Origin: Colimorpha sp034178965
GTDB lineage: Bacteria; Bacteroidota; Bacteroidia; Bacteroidales; P3
Length of the DNA stretch: 12,743 nucleotides
Assembly (NCBI GenBank): GCA_034178965.1
Contig: JAXFQM010000181.1
Span: 1 to 12,743, forward strand
Direction of reading: 5' to 3'
In this document: positions 1 through 5,746 of the stretch, piece after piece
How positions within the stretch are numbered: the stretch's first letter is position 1
Layout: each line of letters starts with the position of its first letter
Notes under the pieces: model-generated
What the model was told of the DNA's origin: nothing
Databases searched by the model: none
What the model saw: the letters and a program-made list of their open reading frames with translations, nothing else
Position numbers and translations under genes: made by a program

Positions 1-1181
1 GCGGCGGCTGTAAGTGGCAGGAATTGCGCTACGACGAGCAATTGAAAATGAAAGAGAAACAGGTGCGCGATGCTTTAGAGCACATTGGCAAGGTGAGCAC
101 CGAATGGATGCGCCCCATCTGCGGCTCGGAAAAAATATTCCATTATCGCAATAAGATGGAGTATACCTTCAGCAATCGACGCTGGCGCACCAGAGAGGAG
201 CTTGAGGCAGGTGCGCCCAATGCGGCGGCGTTGGGGTTCCACCTCCCCGGGTTGTTCGACAAGGTGCTTGACATCGAACGTTGCGCCTTGCAGGCCGACC
301 CCTCCAATGCCATACGGCTTGAGGCGCGCCGCTATGCGCTGGAGCATGGACTACCCTTTTACGACGCACGCACGCATGAAGGCTACCTACGCACACTCGT
401 CATACGTTGCAGCGGCACGGGGGAGTGGATGGTGCTGCTTGTAGTGGCGCAGGACAGGCCCGAGTGGCTTTTTCCCATGCTGGATAATCTAAAGAGGGCC
501 TTTCCCCAAATCACCTCGCTGCACTACATTGTTAACGAGAAGATGAACGACAGTTATAGTGACCAGCCAGTGACGTGCTATTATGGTAAGGAATGCGTGG
601 AAGAGGTGATGGAGGGCTATGGTGGCGCGCCCGCCCTGCATTTTGCCATCCACCCCAAGTCGTTCTATCAAACCAATGCCCCGCAGGCATATCGGCTTTA
701 CTCTTTTGTGGCCGAGTTTGCCGACTTGAATGGTACGGAATTGGTGTACGACCTCTACACGGGCACGGGCACAATAGCTCTGTTCCTTGCCCGTATGTGC
801 CGCCATGTGGTAGGGGTGGAATACGTGGAAGACGCGGTGACCGATGCCAGGGGAAATGCGCAGGTCAACGGCATTGGCAACGCTGAGTTCTATGCTGGCG
901 ATATGGCCAAGGTGCTCGATGCCGCTTTCGTGGCGCAGCATGGTCGTCCCGACGTGGTGGTAGTCGACCCCCCGCGGGCTGGCATGGCGGAGAAGGTGGT
1001 GTGGCAGTTACTGGAAATGCGCCCGAAAAAAATAGTATACGTATCCTGCAATCCTGCCACGCAAGCGCGCGACCTTCTGATGCTTGCCGAGGCCTATGAC
1101 GTGCGCCGGTTGCAGCCCGTGGACATGTTTCCCCATACGCAGCATGTGGAAAACGTAGCCGAGTTGATACTGCGTCAATAG
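1..1181 (+). CDS. rlmD: 23S rRNA (uracil-C5)-methyltransferase RlmD/RumA, 5'-truncated by the window edge
   Basis: SAM-dependent enzyme that forms 5-methyluridine in 23S rRNA (U1939 in E. coli). The reading frame is open from base 3 and its first visible codons read GGCKWQ, preceded by the last two bases of a probable Cys codon. This is the [4Fe-4S] ligand motif of RumA, so the true start lies upstream and the in-frame TTG at 24 is an internal Leu codon. A further cluster Cys is in IERCALQ (near 282). Other motifs are FYQTN (about 660-674), the SAM loop DLYTGTGT (about 750-773), VVDPPRAGM (about 960-986), catalytic Cys in YVSCNPAT (Cys codon 1047-1049) and C-terminal HTQHVENV. About 393 residues are visible of a family usually near 450-490. 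Nothing in the visible part looks broken. Other RumA/TrmA-type uridine methylases are the only alternative; the iron-sulfur motif favours RlmD over TrmA. Confidence 0.93.
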   Translation, partial: GGCKWQELRYDEQLKMKEKQVRDALEHIGKVSTEWMRPICGSEKIFHYRNKMEYTFSNRRWRTREELEAGAPNAAALGFHLPGLFDKVLDIERCALQADPSNAIRLEARRYALEHGLPFYDARTHEGYLRTLVIRCSGTGEWMVLLVVAQDRPEWLFPMLDNLKRAFPQITSLHYIVNEKMNDSYSDQPVTCYYGKECVEEVMEGYGGAPALHFAIHPKSFYQTNAPQAYRLYSFVAEFADLNGTELVYDLYTGTGTIALFLARMCRHVVGVEYVEDAVTDARGNAQVNGIGNAEFYAGDMAKVLDAAFVAQHGRPDVVVVDPPRAGMAEKVVWQLLEMRPKKIVYVSCNPATQARDLLMLAEAYDVRRLQPVDMFPHTQHVENVAELILRQ

Positions 1182-1228
1182 CATGTCGCAGTCAACGTAT
1201 AAAACAAAAAAGCGAAAAAAGCGAAAAA

Positions 1229-1262
1229 GTTTCCACCATTTAAAAAAAAAGTAGTATTTTTG
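1229..1262 (+). promoter_or_regulatory. Candidate Bacteroidota promoter for the 1364 gene
   Basis: The 182-bp gap after rlmD is AT-rich. TATTTTTG at 1255-1262 matches the Bacteroidota -7 consensus TAnnTTTG. A weak TTT-containing -33 element (1230-1232) lies about 22 bp upstream. This would leave a leader of roughly 95 nt before the ATG at 1364. No terminator is evident after rlmD, so some read-through from rlmD is possible. The match is by eye; no start site is known. Confidence 0.5.
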
Positions 1263-1363
1263 CATTTCGTAAGACATGTTTTCAAAGCACGTATGGTGCG
1301 TTGCAGAACGTTGTAGTACATGGAGATAAAGAAAAAACATTAAGAAATTAATCATACTGAAAG

Positions 1364-2767
1364 ATGAAAAAAAGACTACTGAGTATGTTGATAGCAGTTT
1401 TGCTGGCTCCCGTGGCCTTGTTTGCCCAAGCCAACAATGTCGTCGTCATCGACACTGCCATCACCGCATGCGACAGCATCACCATGCCTGACGGCATCAC
1501 CTACGATTCCACTGGTATTTATGTGTCGCAAAAAGGTGACACGGTTTTCATTCTCGACCTCACCATTGGGCATGCCGTGAACCATGTGAATCCCACCCCA
1601 ATCACTGCCGGCTGCTCCTATGTTTGGGGCGATACCACGGTATACACCACTGGCACCTACACTCAAACCTTCACCTCAACGACGGGGTGTGACAGCATTG
1701 TGACGCAAATCATCAACATTGACACAGTGCAATATAGGACAATTGACAGTGTGGCGTGTGGCAGTCTCAATTTCTATGATAGCCTATACACCGTAAGCGG
1801 GACCTACCAACATCGGGCCCTTGTCAACGACTGCCCAAACGTCATCACCTTAAACCTCACCGTGAGAAACCCCGAGCAGAAAGTGGGCTACCGCAACTAC
1901 ACGAGTTGCGACAGGTTTACGGAAGAAATTTTCCGCGCAGGCAACGACCGCTTTTATTTGCGCAACATTAGGGAGAGTTTGGACACCAATACCGACGCCT
2001 TTGTGAACATTGCCGCCTCCCACCACAATACGGGCGTTACTAACGTGTTCCGTCCACGCACCATGAAAGCTTGCTACGACTCCACGCTCCACATCCATGT
2101 CACCATCAACAAGTCTTTCAACGAGCAGATGGATGTCACCCATTGCGGCCCCGTCACGCTAACCATTGGCGAAAAGGAATATGACTTTTACTATACCACC
2201 CGCGACACGATACGCGTTGACTCCACCGCAAAGGGTTGCGACAGCAACGTTGTGGTGAACATCAGGGTGTTTGAGGTACCCTCGGTGTTCATCGAAGGCA
2301 ACACAATGCTCACTCCCGGCCAAAGCACCACGCTGACCGCCACCAGTCCCAACAGCAACATCAGTTACAAGTGGGCATGGGCAGGCGAAACCAGCAACGA
2401 AAGCAGCATCACCCTCTCCAACCTTCAAAGCAACGTGGATGTGGCCCTCATGGGCACCTCGTCCGTCAACGGTTGCACCGACACGGCGCGCGTCACGGTG
2501 TTCTGCAACGTGGGTATTGAGGACATGGAGAAGCATGGTTTAAAGATATACCCCAACCCCGCGGCAAACCTTGTGAGCATCGATGGCGACCACGCCATGC
2601 GTAGCATTGCCGTGTACAATGTGTCGGGCCAACAGGTGGCTTTCATTAACCACCCCGAGAGGCATAACGTGATTAACGTGGAAGAATTCTCCAATGGCAC
2701 CTATGCCGTACGCATCCTCTTTGCCGACGGTACCGTGTCCACCAGCTCCATGATTGTGAGTAAGTAA
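1364..2767 (+). CDS. T9SS-exported repeat protein with type A C-terminal sorting domain
   Basis: Probable cell-surface or released protein of unknown function. Residues 1-22 form a Sec signal peptide (KKR, hydrophobic core, cleavage after ALFAQA or nearby). Residues 34-301 hold about five degenerate repeats, each starting near a Cys and ending in a CDS-V-beta-strand pattern: about 34-67, 81-119, 129-167, 180-248 (with an insertion) and 258-301. The clearest shared core is Y-x2-G-x-Y followed by GCDS and alternating hydrophobics. Residues 305-380 look like an Ig/PKD-like beta domain (TPGQSTTL, YKWAW). Residues 383-467 are a T9SS type A sorting domain: KIYPNPAAN, VYNVSGQQV, NGTYAVRI and a basic C-terminus. 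In this family the domain is removed on export and the protein is attached to the surface or released. The Cys repeats are common in Bacteroidota adhesin-like proteins, but no ligand can be inferred. It sits alone between its own promoter and terminator. Confidence 0.9.
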   Translation: MKKRLLSMLIAVLLAPVALFAQANNVVVIDTAITACDSITMPDGITYDSTGIYVSQKGDTVFILDLTIGHAVNHVNPTPITAGCSYVWGDTTVYTTGTYTQTFTSTTGCDSIVTQIINIDTVQYRTIDSVACGSLNFYDSLYTVSGTYQHRALVNDCPNVITLNLTVRNPEQKVGYRNYTSCDRFTEEIFRAGNDRFYLRNIRESLDTNTDAFVNIAASHHNTGVTNVFRPRTMKACYDSTLHIHVTINKSFNEQMDVTHCGPVTLTIGEKEYDFYYTTRDTIRVDSTAKGCDSNVVVNIRVFEVPSVFIEGNTMLTPGQSTTLTATSPNSNISYKWAWAGETSNESSITLSNLQSNVDVALMGTSSVNGCTDTARVTVFCNVGIEDMEKHGLKIYPNPAANLVSIDGDHAMRSIAVYNVSGQQVAFINHPERHNVINVEEFSNGTYAVRILFADGTVSTSSMIVSK

Positions 2768-2797
2768 ATGCAAGCATAATCACTTGAAACATAATCT

Positions 2798-2826
2798 CGC
2801 TCGGTGCGACAGCACCGAGCGTTTTT
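2798..2826 (+). terminator. Rho-independent terminator after the T9SS repeat protein
   Basis: A perfect 10-bp stem, CGCTCGGTGC (2798-2807) with GCACCGAGCG (2812-2821), has a 4-nt loop and is followed at once by TTTTT (2822-2826). It begins 31 bp past the stop of the upstream gene. It ends only 15 bp before the apbE start, which leaves almost no room for a separate apbE promoter downstream of it. Confidence 0.9.
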
Positions 2827-2841
2827 CTTGACGCCAATAGG

Positions 2842-3882
2842 ATGCAACGCCATCGTTTGCCATTATCCGCCCTTTTATGGGGTGCCTTGCTGCCGCTTTT
2901 CGCCTCGTGCGGGCAACGAACCCTGGAGCCCGTCTCATTGCAAGGACAGGTGCAGGGCACCTATTATTCCATCATATATTACGACAGTCTGAACCGCAAC
3001 TTGCAGTCCACCATCGACAGTCTTTTTGCCCTCGTTGATGCCACGGCCTCGTTATGGGATGAAACGTCGTTGCTTTGCCGCATCAACCGCAATGAAACTG
3101 ACACCCTCACGCCCCTTTTTGCCGACATGCTTCGCAAATCGCTGGAGATGAGTGCCTATACGCAAGGGGCTTTCGATTGCACTGTGGGGTGCCTGGTGGA
3201 TGCGTGGGGGTTTGGCGCAAGGCGTAAAGCGAGCCTCGACGACACCTTCATCGACAGTTTGTTGCGCTACACCGGCGCGGAACAGTTAACCATTTTGCCA
3301 GAGAATGGCGTCATGCGCCTCGGAAAGAAATATCCGCAAACCCGTCTCGATTTTAACGCCATTGCGCAAGGCGTTACGTCAGACCTTGTTGGGCAATGCC
3401 TTCTCCAAAAGGGAATACGCAACTATTTGGTTGACGTGGGCGGAGAAGTGGTGGCGCGCGGCACCAAGCCAGGCGGAAAGCCTTGGAGCGTGGGTGTAGA
3501 GCGTCCGGCCAAAAACAAATACAGTGAACCCGTGGTGGAACTTGCCGTTGCTCTCAAGAACCAAAGTTTGGTGACCAGTGGCAGTTACAGAAAATACTAC
3601 GAGAAAGACGGCGTGAGGTATTCCCATACCATAGACCCTTCCACGGGTCGCCCCGTGCAACACGGCTTATTGAGTGTTTCTGTGGTGGACCGCGCGGCCT
3701 GGCGCGCCGATGCGCTGGCTACCTCGTTCATGGTCATGGGCCTCGACAGCAGTCTGCGTTTCATCGCGGCCCACCCCGACGACAGTGGGGCTAACTGCGC
3801 CGTATTCATCTACGACAGCGCGGGAAACAACGCCATCTATGCCACGCCGGCCTTTAAGAAAATAATCATCAACCTAAAATAA
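2842..3882 (+). CDS. apbE: FAD:protein FMN transferase ApbE, predicted lipoprotein
   Basis: Mg-dependent enzyme that splits FAD and attaches FMN covalently to Thr/Ser of target flavoproteins such as NqrB/NqrC or RnfD/RnfG subunits, on the outer side of the inner membrane. The N-terminus is a lipoprotein signal, with lipobox LFASC and the lipidated Cys at residue 23; this supports the ATG at 2842. Family motifs in order: QGTYYSIIYYD (38-48), YTQGAFDCTVGCLVDAWGFG (106-125), DFNAIAQG (170-177), VDVGGEVVARG (197-207), PWSVGVERP (214-222), TSGSYRKYY (245-253), HTIDPSTGRP (262-271) and DALATSFMVMG (290-300). The Asp/Ala-Thr region near 290 is the usual metal site. The common Lys of the AKG motif is Gln here (AIAQG). 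Length 346 is normal. yicC follows after 10 bp, suggesting co-transcription. The flavoprotein target is not in the window. Confidence 0.95.
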   Translation: MQRHRLPLSALLWGALLPLFASCGQRTLEPVSLQGQVQGTYYSIIYYDSLNRNLQSTIDSLFALVDATASLWDETSLLCRINRNETDTLTPLFADMLRKSLEMSAYTQGAFDCTVGCLVDAWGFGARRKASLDDTFIDSLLRYTGAEQLTILPENGVMRLGKKYPQTRLDFNAIAQGVTSDLVGQCLLQKGIRNYLVDVGGEVVARGTKPGGKPWSVGVERPAKNKYSEPVVELAVALKNQSLVTSGSYRKYYEKDGVRYSHTIDPSTGRPVQHGLLSVSVVDRAAWRADALATSFMVMGLDSSLRFIAAHPDDSGANCAVFIYDSAGNNAIYATPAFKKIIINLK

Positions 3883-3892
3883 CGTTTGCATT

Positions 3893-4762
3893 ATGAAGTC
3901 TATGACAGGATATGCCAAGCAGCTATGCACTGCGGGCGAAAACAAGTATGTGATTGAGATAAAGACCCTCAACAGCAAGCAACTCGAGTTGAGCCTGAAG
4001 GTGCCTATCGCCTTGCGCGACAGGGAATTGGCCTTGCGTTCCATGCTGGGCCGCTTGGAGCGCGGAAAGGTGGATTGTTATGTCGTGCAGGAAAACAAAA
4101 AGGGGGAGCAGGCCATCAACGCGCAACTTATTCGCGACCGCTACGCCGCGCTGCGCCAACTTGTCGTAGAGATGGGCGAGACGGTGGAGACGAAAACACT
4201 CCTGCGTTCCGTGCTGGGGCAGGGAGACGTGTGGCAGTCCACCGACGAAAGCGTGTTGGGCGACGAAGAATGGGCAGCATTGGCGAACAGCATGGAGGTC
4301 GCCATAGATGAGTGCGACACCTTCAGAAGTCATGAGGGACAGGTGCTAATGGCCGACCTTGTCAAGCACGTGGATGCCATAGAGGTGAGGCTGAAAGACA
4401 TTGAGCCCCACGAAGCGGAGCGGATAGAGTCTGTGAGAACGCGCCTAAAAAGGGACATGGCCGCCATGACGGCAGATAGGGGATACGACGAAAATCGCTT
4501 TGAGCAAGAAATCATCTATTATCTTGAAAAGTTCGACATCACCGAAGAAAAGGTGCGTTTGGCAAAGCATATTGCCTATTTTCGCGACACCATGACCATG
4601 TCCGATGCAAACGGCAAGAAGTTGGGCTTCATCGCGCAGGAGATGGGGCGCGAAATCAACACCATAGGCAGCAAGGCCAACCACGTGGAGATACAGCGTT
4701 TGGTGGTGGAAATGAAGGATGAATTAGAAAAAATCAAGGAGCAGCTGGCGAACATCCTGTAG
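3893..4762 (+). CDS. yicC: YicC/YloC-family endoribonuclease
   Basis: Cytoplasmic RNA-degrading enzyme of the YicC family, associated in E. coli with sRNA (RyhB) turnover. The start gives the family's hallmark N-terminus MKSMTGYA. It continues with IEIKTLNSKQLELSLKVP (21-38) and LERGKVD (55-61). The C-terminal DUF1732 region (about 200-289) is intact: RFEQEIIYYLEKFDITEEKV, then GKKLGFIAQEMGREINTIGSKA (241-262), and a final Lys/Glu-rich helix ending EQLANIL. At 289 residues it is full length. It lies 10 bp after apbE and is followed by a terminator about 36 bp past the stop. In many Bacteroidales a guanylate kinase gene (gmk) follows yicC; here there is none, only a long non-coding stretch. 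Assignment to the family is secure, but its RNA substrates are unknown. Confidence 0.95.
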   Translation: MKSMTGYAKQLCTAGENKYVIEIKTLNSKQLELSLKVPIALRDRELALRSMLGRLERGKVDCYVVQENKKGEQAINAQLIRDRYAALRQLVVEMGETVETKTLLRSVLGQGDVWQSTDESVLGDEEWAALANSMEVAIDECDTFRSHEGQVLMADLVKHVDAIEVRLKDIEPHEAERIESVRTRLKRDMAAMTADRGYDENRFEQEIIYYLEKFDITEEKVRLAKHIAYFRDTMTMSDANGKKLGFIAQEMGREINTIGSKANHVEIQRLVVEMKDELEKIKEQLANIL

Positions 4763-4797
4763 CCTATAGTCCTAAAGGACAATAGAAGAAAGCGTTG

Positions 4798-4828
4798 GCC
4801 CGCAGGCAAGTTCATGCGGGCTCTTTTT
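4798..4828 (+). terminator. Rho-independent terminator after yicC
   Basis: A 7-bp GC-rich stem, GCCCGCA (4798-4804) with TGCGGGC (4815-4821), has a 10-nt loop and is followed by TCTTTTT (4822-4828). A small extra hairpin, GTCC-TAAA-GGAC (4769-4780), lies just before it. It closes the apbE-yicC unit. Confidence 0.85.
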
Positions 4829-5020
4829 GTTGGTTTGGACACAGAGCAGACCAGGGGGCGGCGACAGCCACAAAAAATAAGAGGTAGTACCTTATGGGAC
4901 ACTTGAACTTGAGAAGAGTTAGCGCATCCGGTCATCACGTCTTCTACGAAGGGGCATTTTTTGACTTGCGTCGAGTTGGCAGTAGATAGCACTGTCGCCT
5001 ATCAGTCCGTGCCAGACCAG

Positions 5021-5082
5021 CATGGTAGCGGCACTGTGGCAGCACTTTCCTTCAACAAAAGTGCTGCCACAGTGCCGCCATG
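5021..5082. repeat. 62-nt long inverted repeat (hairpin)
   Basis: Arms 5029-5048 and 5058-5077 are perfectly complementary over 20 bp around a 9-nt loop (5049-5057). Beyond a 3-nt bulge (5026-5028) the pairing continues for 5 bp, CATGG (5021-5025) with CCATG (5078-5082). There is no T-tract after either arm, so it is not a standard terminator. It would form a stable RNA hairpin if transcribed from either strand. Confidence 0.85.
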
Positions 5083-5097
5083 GTGCCGCCACGGTGC
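5061..5097. repeat. 11-bp tandem repeat, three units plus a partial
   Basis: Consecutive units are GTGCTGCCACA (5061-5071), GTGCCGCCATG (5072-5082) and GTGCCGCCACG (5083-5093), followed by a partial GTGC (5094-5097). Units two and three differ at one base. The first two units also form the 3' arm of the long hairpin. The 11-bp period is close to one DNA helical turn. Confidence 0.8.
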
Positions 5098-5171
5098 AGC
5101 AAAGGAACTCTGTTTCTTTACTCCCAAGGGCCGTAGGTACCATGCCATCACTAATAGTCATTATCTCATTC

Positions 5172-5217
5172 AACCCACAAATGCAATTGCATTGCAAAAG
5201 AGACATGAATGTGGGTT
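5172..5217. repeat. Inverted repeat enclosing a perfect 14-bp palindrome
   Basis: AACCCACA (5172-5179) pairs with TGTGGGTT (5210-5217). Directly inside the left arm is AATGCAATTGCATT (5180-5193), a perfect palindrome. The arrangement could be a protein-binding site or a remnant end of a mobile element. No function can be assigned. Confidence 0.6.
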
Positions 5218-5609
5218 CAACAATTCACCGTTTTGCAAGATAGGATACGTGTAGCAAAATGGACTTTTCCGCGCTTTTGCAGTATTGTTGGCCTCTTGTT
5301 ATTTTTTCACCCGGAGGCAAAGTCTACAGTGTGGCCCTCGTTTCGTACAGCTCTCTGTTCGTCCATCCCATCAATATCACAAGAAATCAATGGGTAGAAC
5401 CCACCTTAACAAAGTTGCAGATGTAACGTTTATTCAGTTTTTGAAAAGCTGTTTTTTGCTGGTGGGCCAAGGGAGAGATATTTTGTAATCAATATGTAAT
5501 GATTCTGCGGTAGGATTGAAACGATGTGTAATGACCGATATGGGCATTGAAAGTCAGAGGAGAAATCTAAGGCTGCCCACGTGTGGAGGACGCGAGGATG
5601 AGACGTGAA

Positions 5610-5618
5610 GGGGGGGGG
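5610..5618. repeat. Run of nine G residues
   Basis: An uninterrupted G tract lies in the spacer, about 130 bp beyond the 3' end of the minus-strand T9SS gene. It is not inside a credible coding frame or an evident promoter. Tracts of this length can slip during replication. Confidence 0.8.
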
Positions 5619-5673
5619 TAGGTGAGTGCAAGCGCCGTATGGCGGCCATGGGTAAAGCAACGAAGTGTGGAAA

Positions 5674-5713
5674 AGAAAAGGGCGTTCCTACGAAAGAAGG
5701 AACGCCCTTTTCT
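5674..5713 (-). terminator. Terminator of the 874-residue T9SS gene, possibly bidirectional
   Basis: A 16-bp perfect stem (5674-5689 with 5698-5713) has an 8-nt loop (5690-5697). Its core is AAAAGGGCGTTCCT / AGGAACGCCCTTTT. Read on the minus strand, the stem begins 33 nt past the stop codon, and its GC core is followed by TTTTCTTTTCC, a good T-rich tail. On the plus strand the core is followed by TTTTCTCT, so it could also stop transcription arriving from the other side. Confidence 0.88.
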
Positions 5714-5746
5714 CTGTGCGCAGAATGGTTCTGCGGTGTTGTGGTA

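Larger units (their letters stand above)
4829..5674. other. Long spacer without a convincing gene
   Basis: The whole gene-free gap is 4763-5746. Between its two terminators, open frames of up to about 97 codons exist on both strands (for example 4961-5254 plus and 4919-5206 minus). They overlap each other, run through the inverted repeats, lack recognisable domains or good starts, and their composition is unlike the neighbouring genes. Recognisable contents are the hairpin at 5021-5082, the 11-bp tandem repeat at 5061-5097, the palindrome pair at 5172-5217 and the G run at 5610-5618, each listed separately. No tRNA or known ncRNA was recognised. It could be a decayed mobile element, a dispersed intergenic repeat or an sRNA locus. 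Confidence 0.6.

Noticed and set aside
1201..1262. Repeated AAAAAAGCG units resembling a short tandem array
   Set aside because: Only two or three imperfect copies in an A-rich leader; best explained as low-complexity promoter DNA.
4961..5254. A 97-codon plus-strand open frame in the spacer
   Set aside because: It runs through the hairpin and tandem repeat, overlaps a 95-codon frame on the other strand, has no recognisable domain, signal peptide or convincing start context.
5254..5280. GCAAAA...TTTTGC short inverted repeat
   Set aside because: Only 6 bp of AT-rich pairing around a 15-nt loop; expected by chance in this composition.
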